Of a stretch of 64,000 nucleotides of DNA, positions 7,930 to 17,217 are shown in pieces. The DNA is taken from contig JAALLE010000010.1 in the NCBI GenBank assembly GCA_011087605.1, forward strand, positions 1 through 64,000, in the 5' to 3' direction. Position numbers and translations under genes: made by a program. Position 1 is the stretch's first letter, and every line of letters starts with the position of its first letter. The DNA is from Hyphomicrobiales bacterium. GTDB taxonomy: Bacteria; Pseudomonadota; Alphaproteobacteria; Rhizobiales; Rhizobiaceae. The notes under the pieces are model-generated. The model was not told where the DNA came from. It ran no database searches and worked only from the letters and a program-made list of their open reading frames with translations.

Positions 7930-8871
7930 ATGTCGAACCAGGATTCCAATTCCGCCCGGAAGATCGAACAATCTGAAGTGCCGGACATTGAAGAGCCGTC
8001 GATGGATGAAATTCTTAATTCTATCAAAAAAATAATCTCCGATGATGATGAAGCCGCAACGTCACTGGAGGACCGCGAGCAATATACCCATCCAACTCGT
8101 TCATCCAACAGCAACCAGTTGGATGAAGCCTTTGAAGCCGATCTGGAAGCCGGGTTTGAAGCTGCAATTGAGAAGGAATTGCAGGACCTGACGACAGATG
8201 CACCTGTCGAAGCTCCGGCTGAGCCGAGCAAAATCACGATTAAGGTGAATTCTCAACCAAACAAGACCCGACCCGCGATCAAAATGAAATCACAAATTCA
8301 GGATCCGGTGGTTGATAACGGTGAAGCTATTCCAGCCGAGCAGGCGGTGGAGTCTGGTGATCCGGTAATTTCAGATGAAGATGTGGCGTCTGCAGAAACA
8401 AAAAAGCTTGAAGAACGAGTGCGCCAAATACGTCGCGAGGTTTCAGAAGCCTCAGCGGGACTTTCCACAGATGCGCGACTCGACAAATACCGCGTACGCG
8501 GAAAACTAAAAATGGAATCATTGGCGTCGGAAACGTCCGCGGCGAGTGCGGCGACTGCGGCGTCCTCGGCTGCTGCGGCGAGTGAGGTGAGTGCCCCACC
8601 AGCAACGCCAGTGGCCAGCGCGGCTCCAGCGCCGCAGGCCGCCGTTTCACCTGCTGTGGCCGCCGGTCCAGTCCTGCCAACCTCCCATGCAGTCGCACAG
8701 GAAATGGCAAACACCATGTTGGCGGAAAAGGAAGATGAAATTCAAAAAATGCTCGCCAACATGATGCGTCCGACAATTCGCAAATGGCTAAGTGATAATT
8801 TGCCAGGCATGGTTGAAAAGCTGGTTCGTGAGGAAATTGAACGCGTTGCCCGCGGAAAACAGGCTTCTTAG
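7930..8871 (+). CDS. popZ: Cell-pole organising protein PopZ (DUF2497)
   Basis: Polar scaffold of alphaproteobacteria that forms a network at the cell pole and anchors the ParB/parS complex and signalling proteins. The 313-residue product has the family layout: a short conserved N-terminal helix (about 23-41, EPSMDEILNSIKKIISDDD), a long disordered acidic and Ala/Pro-rich middle (about 45-245), and the conserved C-terminal oligomerisation helices (about 250-310, including MLANMMRPTIRKWLSDNLP and EKLVREEIERVARG). It precedes valS, an arrangement common in Hyphomicrobiales. Length is greater than Caulobacter PopZ because of the longer linker. Confidence 0.88.
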   Translation: MSNQDSNSARKIEQSEVPDIEEPSMDEILNSIKKIISDDDEAATSLEDREQYTHPTRSSNSNQLDEAFEADLEAGFEAAIEKELQDLTTDAPVEAPAEPSKITIKVNSQPNKTRPAIKMKSQIQDPVVDNGEAIPAEQAVESGDPVISDEDVASAETKKLEERVRQIRREVSEASAGLSTDARLDKYRVRGKLKMESLASETSAASAATAASSAAAASEVSAPPATPVASAAPAPQAAVSPAVAAGPVLPTSHAVAQEMANTMLAEKEDEIQKMLANMMRPTIRKWLSDNLPGMVEKLVREEIERVARGKQAS

Positions 8872-8892
8872 GCCCGGATCATTGAGATTTTA

Positions 8893-8921
8893 TTGACTTG
8901 ACGGCGGGCTTTGTCTTTAGA
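8893..8921 (+). promoter_or_regulatory. Candidate sigma-70-type promoter for valS
   Basis: TTGACT (8893-8898) and TTTAGA (8916-8921) are separated by 17 bases and lie about 50 bases before the valS start. The -35 is good, the -10 only fair. It overlaps a possible weak terminator hairpin, so at most one role may be real. Confidence 0.35.
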
Positions 8922-8937
8922 CAGGGCAAGATTTTTT
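8908..8937 (+). terminator. Possible weak terminator after popZ
   Basis: GCTTTGTC (8908-8915) can pair with GACAGGGC (8920-8927) over a TTTA loop, with two G-U pairs, and six Ts follow at 8932-8937. Weak and overlapping the valS promoter candidate. Confidence 0.3.
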
Positions 8938-8969
8938 GCGCGTGAGCGCTTCTCCATTCGAGATAGACG

Positions 8970-11666
8970 ATGTTGGACAAAAATTACGACGCTGCCGGCG
9001 TAGAACCGCGTATTGCCAAACTTTGGGACGAAGCCAACGCCTTCGCTGCCGGAGCCGGGGCCAAGGAGGGCGCAGACCCCTATACGATTGCAATCCCACC
9101 GCCCAACGTCACCGGTTCACTTCATATGGGCCACGCGCTCAACAACACGTTGCAGGATATTCTGATCCGTTTTGAACGCATGCGCGGCAAAAACGTTTTG
9201 TGGCAACCCGGCATGGACCATGCCGGCATTGCCACCCAAATGGTGGTTGAGCGCAAGCTCGCCGAAGAACAGCAGCCTGACCGGCATGCCATGGGTCGCG
9301 ACAAATTCGTTGAGAAAGTCTGGGAATGGAAGGCCGAATCCGGCGGCACCATTTTTAATCAGCTGAAGCGATTGGGCGCGTCGTGCGATTGGTCACGCGA
9401 ACGCTTTACAATGGATGAAGGTCTGTCCGATACCGTCCTTGAAGTCTTCGTGCGCCTCTATGATGAGGGACTGATCTACAAGGACAAACGTCTGGTCAAT
9501 TGGGATCCGGTATTTCAGACCGCAATTTCCGATATTGAGGTTGAGCAGAAGGAAGTTGATGGCCATATATGGTCATTCGCCTATCCTCTGGTTGATGGAC
9601 CGGTCGATGGCATCGAAGAGATTGTCATCTCGACCACACGCCCTGAAACAATGTTGGGGGATGGCGCGGTTGCAGTGCATCCCGATGACGAACGCTATAA
9701 AAACCTGATTGGCAAAATGGTGCGTCTGCCGATTGCAGAACGTCATATTCCAATTATTGCAGATGAATATCCTGATCCGGAATTTGGAACCGGGGCCGTT
9801 AAAATTACAGGTGCCCACGATTTCAACGACTACGAAGTGGCGCGACGCAATGATCTTCCGCTGATTCCGCTGATGGACGGCGAAGCCAAGATGATCGTGA
9901 CGGCCGAAAACAACGTGCCGGAACATTATCGCGGACTGGACCGTTATGACGCGCGCAAGTTGGTTCTTAAGGAGATAGAGGAACTGGGCTTTCACCGAGG
10001 TGTCGAAGACAAGGTAATTGCCCAGCCATTTGGCGACCGTTCTCACGTGGTCATCGAGCCGATGTTGACCGACCAGTGGTATGTTGATGCAAAAACCATG
10101 GCGGAACCAGCGATAGCATCGGTGCGAGAGGGGCGAACCGAATTTGTCCCCAAAATGTGGGAAAATACCTATTTCAACTGGATGGAAAATATCCAGCCAT
10201 GGTGTATCTCGCGCCAATTGTGGTGGGGCCACCGTATTCCGGCTTGGTATGGACCGGATGGTAAGGCTTTTGTTGCCCGCACGGTCGAAGATGCTGAAGC
10301 AGAAGCCCGTGCCCACTACGGCGACGATGTTGATCTTACCCAGGATGATGACGTTCTCGATACCTGGTTTTCTTCCGCCCTGTGGCCCTTCTCGACCCTG
10401 GGTTGGCCGGAAAATACCGACGCGCTGAAAACCTATTTCCCGACAAATGTGGTGTCGACCGCGTTTGACATCATCTTTTTCTGGGTGGCGCGCATGATCA
10501 TGATGTCGCTGCATTTTATGAAGGACGATAAAGACAACGGCATTGAGCCTTTTCACACGGTCTACATGCATCCGCTGGTACGCGACAAGAATGGGGCCAA
10601 AATGTCCAAGTCCAAGGGCAATGGTATTGACCCCCTGGACCTAATTGATGAATTCAGTGCCGACGCGCTGCGCTTTACGCTGGCAATCATGGCAGTGCAG
10701 GGCAGGGACGTAAAACTGGACCCGGCCCGTGTTGCCGGCTACCGCAATTTCGGCACCAAGCTATGGAACGCCACGCGGTTTGCGGAGATGAACGAAGTTG
10801 CTCATGCCGATAACTTCGACCCCGCCAAAGTCAAACTTCAACTGAACCGCTGGATATTGACCGAACTTTCTTCGACGGTGGCTGAGGTTACCGAAAATAT
10901 TGAAAAATACCGGTTTAATGATGCCTCGGGTGCAGCCTATCGTTTTGTCTGGAATACGTTCTGCGACTGGTATCTGGAACTTCTAAAGCCGGTGTTTAAC
11001 GGCGAAGATGCTGATGCCAAAGCGGAAGCTCAGGCTGTCGCTGCCTACGTTCTCGACCAGATTTACAAGATATTGCATCCTTTCATGCCGTTTATGACGG
11101 AAGAATTGTGGGCAGAAACCAGCGCCAAACCGCGCGATACCCTGTTGACACATGCGGCCTGGCCGGAGCCAGGTCTGGCCGATGCAGATGCGGCTGCCGA
11201 AATCAACTGGTTGGTGAATCTGGTTTCGGAAATCCGTTCGGTGCGTTCTGAAATGAACATCAAGCCGAGTTTAAAAATGCCTTTGGTGGTTGTAGGTGCA
11301 AATGCTGAAACCGGAGAGCGTCTGGATGCACATGATGCAGCGATAAAACGTTTGGCCCGGATCGAAGGAATCTCGCGTTCCGCTTCAGCTCCCGAGGGGG
11401 CGGCTCAAATTGTCGTGGGTGAAGCCACCATCTGCCTGCCACTTAAAGGCGTGGTTGACTTTAGTGCTGAAATTACGCGGCTGGAGAAGGAGCTTTCTGG
11501 TCTCGACAAGGATATCAAACAATTGTCTGGCAAGTTGACCAATGAGAAATTCGTTGCCAATGCTCCAGAAGCAATCATTGCAGAAAACCGCGAGCGACTT
11601 GCAGATTCGCAAGCCAAACGCGAAAAAGTGGTTGAGGCGTTGGAACGGGTGAAAAGTTTCGGCTAG
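8970..11666 (+). CDS. valS: Valyl-tRNA synthetase
   Basis: Class I aminoacyl-tRNA synthetase that charges tRNA-Val and edits mischarged Thr. At 898 residues it has normal length. The HIGH motif is HMGH at residues 52-55 (after PPPNVTGSL), the KMSKS loop is at about 544-548, the CP1 editing domain lies between with TTRPETMLGD, and the C-terminal coiled-coil (about 825-890) that clamps tRNA is present. It stands alone in transcription direction after popZ. A tRNA-Val gene is also in this window at 20924-20999. Confidence 0.97.
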   Translation: MLDKNYDAAGVEPRIAKLWDEANAFAAGAGAKEGADPYTIAIPPPNVTGSLHMGHALNNTLQDILIRFERMRGKNVLWQPGMDHAGIATQMVVERKLAEEQQPDRHAMGRDKFVEKVWEWKAESGGTIFNQLKRLGASCDWSRERFTMDEGLSDTVLEVFVRLYDEGLIYKDKRLVNWDPVFQTAISDIEVEQKEVDGHIWSFAYPLVDGPVDGIEEIVISTTRPETMLGDGAVAVHPDDERYKNLIGKMVRLPIAERHIPIIADEYPDPEFGTGAVKITGAHDFNDYEVARRNDLPLIPLMDGEAKMIVTAENNVPEHYRGLDRYDARKLVLKEIEELGFHRGVEDKVIAQPFGDRSHVVIEPMLTDQWYVDAKTMAEPAIASVREGRTEFVPKMWENTYFNWMENIQPWCISRQLWWGHRIPAWYGPDGKAFVARTVEDAEAEARAHYGDDVDLTQDDDVLDTWFSSALWPFSTLGWPENTDALKTYFPTNVVSTAFDIIFFWVARMIMMSLHFMKDDKDNGIEPFHTVYMHPLVRDKNGAKMSKSKGNGIDPLDLIDEFSADALRFTLAIMAVQGRDVKLDPARVAGYRNFGTKLWNATRFAEMNEVAHADNFDPAKVKLQLNRWILTELSSTVAEVTENIEKYRFNDASGAAYRFVWNTFCDWYLELLKPVFNGEDADAKAEAQAVAAYVLDQIYKILHPFMPFMTEELWAETSAKPRDTLLTHAAWPEPGLADADAAAEINWLVNLVSEIRSVRSEMNIKPSLKMPLVVVGANAETGERLDAHDAAIKRLARIEGISRSASAPEGAAQIVVGEATICLPLKGVVDFSAEITRLEKELSGLDKDIKQLSGKLTNEKFVANAPEAIIAENRERLADSQAKREKVVEALERVKSFG

Positions 11667-11796
11667 AGGCCCGTTTTCGCTAATGCGGACTAACAGTTTC
11701 TAACGACTGGATGGATCCCTACTGCAGTTTAGCTGTCGACCGCCGTTGTTGAGTTGATATGCCGTTGAAATAGCGCGAATAATACTAGCCTGTGAT

Positions 11797-11833
11797 ATTA
11801 ATGGCACGGGCGTGCATTAATGATTTACGTAAA
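11797..11833. promoter_or_regulatory. Two adjacent palindromes upstream of the FadL-type gene
   Basis: ATTAATGGCACG (11797-11808) faces CGTGCATTAAT (11811-11821): 11 matching pairs interrupted by one extra G. Three bases later comes TTTACGTAAA (11824-11833), a perfect 10-bp palindrome. Both lie about 100 bases upstream of the FadL-type start, where a regulator would bind. No family of regulator can be named with confidence. Confidence 0.45.
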
Positions 11834-11927
11834 CGTTATAGAAATTCCCCGCCCTGTAAGAATATGACATAAGTGTGTAACTGAGTCTGTGCGGGACGCG
11901 GTGCAACAGATTTTTACGGAGGGGCAC

Positions 11928-13190
11928 GTGAAGACCAATAAGAAACTGATACTGACGTTAGCTGCTACAGCAATTTCAGCCACTGCTGCCCAGGCAGGCG
12001 GTTTTTCAACGGATGGTGTGAACCCTGGTGGTGCACTGTTCAATGACAAGAGCCTCGTTATTCAAGGTGCTCTTGGATATGCGATGCCTCAGCGTCGTTA
12101 TACCGGGGCTATGGGTACCAATCAGCTTGGCGCTGATCCGGGCGGCTTGACCTCATCTGATGCAACACCGAACTATTTTCTGCTTTCAGGCGATTTGAAG
12201 GTTGGCATCAACGAAAATATCGACTGCGCTGTACGCGGCCATCAGCCCTATTTCCTCGATAATGAAATCAGTTCAGGTTTTGAAGGTGAATATGTTCAGT
12301 CTTCGTTTCAGATCGACTCCGTTGGCATCGACGGAACCTGTTCGTACAAATTCGATGTGGGCAATGGCTATCGCATGCGTTTGATTGCCGGGGTTACGTC
12401 GACAGATTTTGAAGCCAGTCGCTCCAATCAGGCAAACCCGTTTTATTTGGCTGCGGTCAACGCGGCGATTCCTCAAGTTATGTTTCCTGGATCATTTGCT
12501 GGTGATTACACCAATACCTATGCATTTGAGGCTGACAGGGGATATGGCTACCGGTTGGGTGCATCATTTGAAATTCCGCAATATGCCTTGCGCGCTCAGG
12601 TCATATACGACTCTGTTGTAGATCTGGAACTGGAAGGTTCCCAGCGTGTGTACAATGCCACCGAGGAATTGTTGAACACGCCGGCATTTTTGGATTTAGA
12701 ACTTCCACAAAGTGTTTCAGCGCGTTTCCAGTCGGGCATAAATGAGACCACTTTGGTTTATGGTGGTGTGCGTTGGATGGACTGGAGTGAAGTTCAAACT
12801 TTGAACATTCTTGTTCCGGTCAATCCATTTGGTGCGCTGAACAAAGTGTTGTCCACCGGATATTCCGATGGTTGGACAGTTGAGGCCGGAGTTCAGCAAA
12901 AACTGACTGATGACCTCTCTGGATCATTTGGTGTCAAATGGGATAAGGGCATTGGTGGTGGATATACCGATACCTGGTCTGTGAATGGTGGCCTGGCTTA
13001 CGATATAGACGACAATTGGCGCATTAGTTTTGGCGGATCTGTCTCGCTGCTCACCAGCAGCACCGAAACATCCGGCGTGCCTTATGATGTCGGTGACAGC
13101 CCCGGTGGCGGTGGTAGCGGCTCGTTCTACAGGCAGGGCGATGACTGGGCCTATGCAATCGGCACGCGAATTCAGTATTCCATGAAATAA
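11928..13190 (+). CDS. Outer membrane transport protein, OMPP1/FadL/TodX family
   Basis: Predicted beta-barrel porin for hydrophobic compounds such as long-chain fatty acids or aromatics. The 420-residue product has a signal peptide (MKTNKKLILTLAATAISATAAQA), then a family-like start (GGFSTDGVNPGGALFNDKSL) and many alternating amphipathic strands, ending in the barrel-closing SMK after an aromatic-rich strand. The GTG at 11928 was chosen because GGAGGGG lies 4-10 bases upstream and the signal peptide begins there; the frame extends 13 codons further without a ribosome site. Compared with E. coli FadL it is slightly short. It stands as a single-gene unit with its own terminator. Confidence 0.82.
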   Translation: MKTNKKLILTLAATAISATAAQAGGFSTDGVNPGGALFNDKSLVIQGALGYAMPQRRYTGAMGTNQLGADPGGLTSSDATPNYFLLSGDLKVGINENIDCAVRGHQPYFLDNEISSGFEGEYVQSSFQIDSVGIDGTCSYKFDVGNGYRMRLIAGVTSTDFEASRSNQANPFYLAAVNAAIPQVMFPGSFAGDYTNTYAFEADRGYGYRLGASFEIPQYALRAQVIYDSVVDLELEGSQRVYNATEELLNTPAFLDLELPQSVSARFQSGINETTLVYGGVRWMDWSEVQTLNILVPVNPFGALNKVLSTGYSDGWTVEAGVQQKLTDDLSGSFGVKWDKGIGGGYTDTWSVNGGLAYDIDDNWRISFGGSVSLLTSSTETSGVPYDVGDSPGGGGSGSFYRQGDDWAYAIGTRIQYSMK

Positions 13191-13210
13191 TTGGTACAGT
13201 AGAAATTCAA

Positions 13211-13237
13211 AAGGCGGTCCGGGTGACCGCCTTTTTT
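13211..13237 (+). terminator. Rho-independent terminator after the FadL-type gene
   Basis: AAGGCGGTC (13211-13219) pairs perfectly with GACCGCCTT (13225-13233) across a 5-base loop, followed by four more Ts. Confidence 0.92.
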
Positions 13238-13274
13238 GTGTGATGGCGTGACTGCCCGTTGGGAGGTACGAACC

Positions 13275-14687
13275 CTGTTTGATCCGGTAACTCTGCCTTT
13301 CTGGATTATTGTCCTGCTGGTATTATTCGGTGGCTTTGGTCTGCTGGATCGAATAATTCGGCCGGGGGTTCGCTGGTTTTTTCGCCGCAAGGCAAACCGT
13401 GCGATTGAGGAACTCAACAACCGGCTGCATCTTCGCATCCAACCATTCAAAACCACCCGCAGACAAACGCTCATTGACCAGTTGCTGCTCGACCCGCACG
13501 TGGTCAAAGCGGTGGAACAACATGTTGGGGAGGCTGGTGTTCCCCGTGACGTCGCCATGGCCAAGGCGGAACGCTATGCCCGTGAAATTGTCCCGGCCTT
13601 CAATGCCTATGCCTATGCGGGAATTGGCGCGCGGTTGTCGCGTTGGGTTTCAACTTTTTTGTACAGGGTTCGTCTGGGAGACCGCGACGCCGAAGCGTTG
13701 TCGTCGATTGACCCTGAAGCCACCGTTGTATTTGTGATGAACCATCGATCCAATGTCGATTATTTGCTGGTCACTTATCTTGCATCTGCCTCGGCCACCT
13801 TGTCCTATGCGGTCGGAGAGTGGGCGCGTATCTGGTTGCTGCAAAATCTGATACGCGCAATGGGGGCCTATTTCATCCGTCGGGAATCCGGCAATCTTTT
13901 GTATCGTCGCGTATTGGCACGGTATGTGGCGATGGCCAGCCGCTCCGGAGTGACCCAGGCAATTTTCCCCGAAGGGGGGCTGTCGCGTGACGGTCTGCTG
14001 CGCGAACCAAAATTTGGCCTGCTGAGCTATATGATCAGTGATTTTGACCCCGATGAGCATCGCGACGTGGTCTTTGTGCCGGTTGGCGTCAATTACGACA
14101 GGGTGTTGGAGGATCGTGTCTTGTTGAGTGCCGGTGACCAGAAGATCGGTCAACGCACCTTTCGGTTTGGGTTTCTGGAAGTTACCGGGTTTGTGCTGAA
14201 AATGATGTTGCTGTGGGTGCAAGGTCGATTTTTTCGGTATGGCTATGCCTGCGCCAGCTTCGGCGCTCCGGTATCGTTAAAAGACTGGAGCAAGAAACAT
14301 CGCACCGGCTTTGCCGGGCAAAGCGAAAAGCGCCTGTTTGCCAATGTGGAAAAATTTGGCTCCGATTTAATGGACAGGGTTGGAATGGCGGTGCCTGCCT
14401 TGCCGGTCGCGCTGGTCGCCACTCTGTTTGAAGAGGCCGGCAATTCTGGCCTCGGCATTCTTGAACTTCGGTCGAAGGTCTATCATTTGTTGCAGGAGCT
14501 GGAGCAGGCGGGTGCTCATGTACATCTGCCGCGATCGGACATGGATTATGCCATTTCCACCGGATTGCGTATGCTGACGATGCGTCGCGTGGTGGCTGAA
14601 GAGGCGGGTCATTACACAGTTGCGTCGGATCAAATGGACCTGATTGGCTATTACGCCAATTCGATTCGACATTTGCGACACAATTGA
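13275..14687 (+). CDS. PlsB-like glycerol-3-phosphate acyltransferase
   Basis: Membrane-associated acyltransferase that should put the first or second acyl chain on glycerol phosphate. The acyltransferase blocks are clear: HRSNVD (H157, D162, the catalytic HX4D), a YFIRR block at about 199-203, and FPEGGLSR at 231-238, then VFVPVGVNYDRV; these match the PlsB/DHAPAT branch rather than PlsC. A hydrophobic anchor lies at the N-terminus (PFWIIVLLVLFGGFGLLDR). Length with this start is 470 residues, shorter than E. coli PlsB. No ATG exists near the start. GGGAGG (13261-13266) is 8 bases before CTG 13275, and a TTG at 13236 inside the preceding terminator is the other frame opening. I prefer CTG. 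Confidence 0.75.
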   Translation: MFDPVTLPFWIIVLLVLFGGFGLLDRIIRPGVRWFFRRKANRAIEELNNRLHLRIQPFKTTRRQTLIDQLLLDPHVVKAVEQHVGEAGVPRDVAMAKAERYAREIVPAFNAYAYAGIGARLSRWVSTFLYRVRLGDRDAEALSSIDPEATVVFVMNHRSNVDYLLVTYLASASATLSYAVGEWARIWLLQNLIRAMGAYFIRRESGNLLYRRVLARYVAMASRSGVTQAIFPEGGLSRDGLLREPKFGLLSYMISDFDPDEHRDVVFVPVGVNYDRVLEDRVLLSAGDQKIGQRTFRFGFLEVTGFVLKMMLLWVQGRFFRYGYACASFGAPVSLKDWSKKHRTGFAGQSEKRLFANVEKFGSDLMDRVGMAVPALPVALVATLFEEAGNSGLGILELRSKVYHLLQELEQAGAHVHLPRSDMDYAISTGLRMLTMRRVVAEEAGHYTVASDQMDLIGYYANSIRHLRHN

Positions 14688-14856
14688 CACTTTTCGCCCC
14701 TTTAACTCGGGCATTCGTTAACCTATTTTAGCTTCAACAGATTCGTTGGTGATCTTGGAGCAAAGAAATTTGTGCTGATTTCGCTGATGTTAATCCTCTC
14801 TTAGTCTTCAACCTTTTTCCTGCTTTAACAGCGAATCCCCCGAAGAAAGGCATCCT

Positions 14857-15492
14857 ATGAAGGATCCCATAAATACAGCCATGAATCTGGTTCCCATGGT
14901 TGTTGAACAGACCAATCGTGGTGAACGGTCTTACGACATTTTTTCGCGTCTCCTAAAGGAGCGCATTATCTTTATCACCGGTCCGGTTGAAGATTCCATG
15001 GCGGTGCTTGTCTGTGCCCAATTGCTGTTTCTGGAAGCGGAGAATCCCAAAAAGGAAATTTCCCTGTACATCAATTCCCCCGGTGGCGTCGTGACATCGG
15101 GAATGGCGATTTACGATACGATGCAATTCATCAAGCCTAATGTTGCAACATTGTGCATGGGGCAGGCCGCTTCGATGGGATCACTGTTGCTGGCTGCGGG
15201 AAGCAAGGACATGCGTTTTGCGTTGCCCAACTCTCGTATCATGCTGCATCAGCCATCTGGTGGGTTTCAGGGGCAGGCATCCGACATTGAGCGGCACGCT
15301 GCTGACATAGTGAAATTGAAAAAGCGGCTGAACGAAATTTACGTTCAGCACACAGGAAAAGACTACGAGACCATAGAAAAGACACTTGATCGGGATCATT
15401 TCATGACAGCAGAAGAATCTGTTGAATTTGGAGTGGTGGACAAGGTGATTAATTCACGCACAGAAATCGAAGGTGAAGACAGCAGCTCCTAG
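14857..15492 (+). CDS. clpP: ATP-dependent Clp protease proteolytic subunit
   Basis: Serine peptidase that forms the 14-mer chamber used by ClpX (encoded next) and ClpA. The 211-residue product has the catalytic Ser106 in GQAASMGS, His131 in MLHQPSGG and the Asp near 180 in the LDRDHFM segment. RBS GAAAGG precedes the ATG. The gene pair clpP-clpX is the normal order, 168 bases apart. Confidence 0.96.
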   Translation: MKDPINTAMNLVPMVVEQTNRGERSYDIFSRLLKERIIFITGPVEDSMAVLVCAQLLFLEAENPKKEISLYINSPGGVVTSGMAIYDTMQFIKPNVATLCMGQAASMGSLLLAAGSKDMRFALPNSRIMLHQPSGGFQGQASDIERHAADIVKLKKRLNEIYVQHTGKDYETIEKTLDRDHFMTAEESVEFGVVDKVINSRTEIEGEDSSS

Positions 15493-15630
15493 GTAAAATT
15501 TCGCTCACTCAAGTGTTAAGCTTGCGTGTTAAGGGAAATTTGATTTGGTTGTTGCTACATTTGTCATTCTGTGGCGAAAATGGTGCAACTATAACAGACT
15601 CACGGGCGTTTTCTGCGAGTCTGGCAAATG

Positions 15631-15644
15631 AGCGGCTAGCCGCT
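15631..15644 (+). promoter_or_regulatory. 14-bp palindrome next to the clpX ribosome site
   Basis: AGCGGCTAGCCGCT is a perfect palindrome that can fold as AGCGG-CTAG-CCGCT in RNA. It ends only about 7 bases before the clpX ribosome site (AAGGGAAG) and so could influence initiation. A 7-bp inverted repeat CAGACTC/GAGTCTG surrounds 15595-15624 just upstream. Confidence 0.4.
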
Positions 15645-15660
15645 TGGTAGAAGGGAAGTT

Positions 15661-16950
15661 ATGAGCAAAGTTTCAAACTCCGGTGGCGGTGGCGGCGGTG
15701 GCGATTCCAAGAATACGCTGTACTGCTCATTTTGTGGCAAGAGCCAGCACGAGGTTCGCAAACTCATTGCAGGGCCAACTGTGTTCATCTGCGACGAATG
15801 TGTCGAACTCTGCATGGACATCATTCGCGAAGAAAATAAATCCAGCCTGGTCAAATCGACTGACGGTACGCCAACTCCGCAGGAGATTCTGGACGTACTA
15901 AACGATTATGTCATTGGTCAGCCCCACGCCAAACGCGTGTTGGCTGTGGCAGTGCACAACCATTACAAGCGCTTGAATCACGCAACCGAAAACGATGATG
16001 TGGAACTGGCCAAGTCGAACATCATGCTGATCGGCCCAACCGGTTGCGGTAAAACGTTGCTGGCCCAAACATTGGCGCGTATTCTGGACGTTCCATTCAC
16101 CATGGCTGACGCCACGACACTGACCGAAGCCGGTTATGTGGGTGAAGATGTTGAAAATATCATTTTGAAGCTGCTGCAATCTGCCGACTATAATGTTGAG
16201 CGGGCGCAGCGAGGCATTGTCTACATCGACGAAGTCGACAAGATTTCACGCAAGTCTGATAATCCTTCAATCACACGCGATGTATCGGGTGAGGGAGTGC
16301 AGCAGGCACTTTTGAAGATTATGGAAGGTACAGTTGCGTCAGTTCCGCCACAGGGTGGTCGTAAACACCCCCAGCAGGAGTTCCTGCAGGTGGATACAAC
16401 AAATATCCTGTTCATTGCTGGTGGCGCATTTGCCGGGCTCGACAAGATTATTTCCGATCGCGGCCGCAATACCGGCATCGGCTTTGGCGCCAGCGTGGAA
16501 AGCCCGGAAGATCGCAAGACCGGAGAGTTGTTTAAGGACCTCGAGCCGGAAGATCTGCTCAGATTTGGCCTGATTCCAGAATTTGTCGGCCGTATTCCGG
16601 TTCTGGCAACTCTGGAGGATCTTGACGAAGATGCATTGGTTGAAATCCTGTCGGAGCCTAAAAACGCTCTGATCAAGCAATATCAGCGTCTGTTTGAGAT
16701 GGAAGAGACCAAATTGTCATTCCAGGACGACGCGCTGAGGGCGATTGCCAAAAAAGCGATTATCCGCAAGACCGGTGCACGCGGACTGCGGTCAATTATC
16801 GAATCCATCCTGTTGGAAACCATGTTTGACCTGCCAGGAATGGACGGCGTCGAAGAGGTGGTAATTTCCGAAGAAGTCGTCAATGGCAATACCCAGCCGC
16901 TGTATATTTATGCTGATAAGGGCCATGAAGAGAAGGCCGAGAGCGCCTGA
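15661..16950 (+). CDS. clpX: ATP-dependent Clp protease ATP-binding subunit
   Basis: AAA+ unfoldase that feeds tagged proteins into ClpP. The 429 residues begin with a Gly-rich stretch, then the C4 zinc-binding domain (C21, C24, C43, C46), Walker A GPTGCGKT at 124-131, Walker [11 protein letters not shown], the sensor and RKSDN pore region and a C-terminal small domain. Length and domain order match other alphaproteobacteria. A GGGAAG site precedes the ATG. Confidence 0.97.
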   Translation: MSKVSNSGGGGGGGDSKNTLYCSFCGKSQHEVRKLIAGPTVFICDECVELCMDIIREENKSSLVKSTDGTPTPQEILDVLNDYVIGQPHAKRVLAVAVHNHYKRLNHATENDDVELAKSNIMLIGPTGCGKTLLAQTLARILDVPFTMADATTLTEAGYVGEDVENIILKLLQSADYNVERAQRGIVYIDEVDKISRKSDNPSITRDVSGEGVQQALLKIMEGTVASVPPQGGRKHPQQEFLQVDTTNILFIAGGAFAGLDKIISDRGRNTGIGFGASVESPEDRKTGELFKDLEPEDLLRFGLIPEFVGRIPVLATLEDLDEDALVEILSEPKNALIKQYQRLFEMEETKLSFQDDALRAIAKKAIIRKTGARGLRSIIESILLETMFDLPGMDGVEEVVISEEVVNGNTQPLYIYADKGHEEKAESA

Positions 16951-16976
16951 TCTTTACTGCATTTCGAATTAATTGG

Positions 16977-17004
16977 GCCCGCGACGCAAGTTGCGGGCTT
17001 TTTT
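16977..17004 (+). terminator. Rho-independent terminator after clpX
   Basis: GCCCGCGAC (16977-16985) pairs with GTTGCGGGC (16990-16998, one G-U) around a GCAA tetraloop, followed by six Ts. Confidence 0.92.
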
Positions 17005-17027
17005 ATTGGATTTGGCAATTTTGTTGC

Positions 17028-17057
17028 CTTGAATTGCCATTAACCTTTCCCACATTC
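17028..17057 (+). promoter_or_regulatory. Candidate heat-shock (RpoH) promoter for lon
   Basis: CTTGAA (17028-17033) and CCCACATT (17049-17056) lie 15 bases apart, resembling the sigma-32 pattern CTTGAA-N13-17-CCCCATTT. It lies about 160 bases before lon, a well-known heat-shock gene. A second CTTGAA at about 17141 has no matching -10. Confidence 0.35.
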
Positions 17058-17217
17058 AGTCAGAACATGCTGTGCGACTTTTCCACCTTTACCTTAACAG
17101 CCAAAACCCGTTGATGTGACGATGGTTGAGGTGTGCATGGCTTGAATTGGCGGCTATTCTAGCGCCAGAGATTCGTGATGCGCTCAACGCGGTCGTGAAT
17201 AATGTAAGGAAATATCT

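Noticed and set aside
9573-10571. 332-codon minus-strand frame
   Set aside because: Fully inside valS on the other strand with unnatural composition; a shadow of a strongly coding region.
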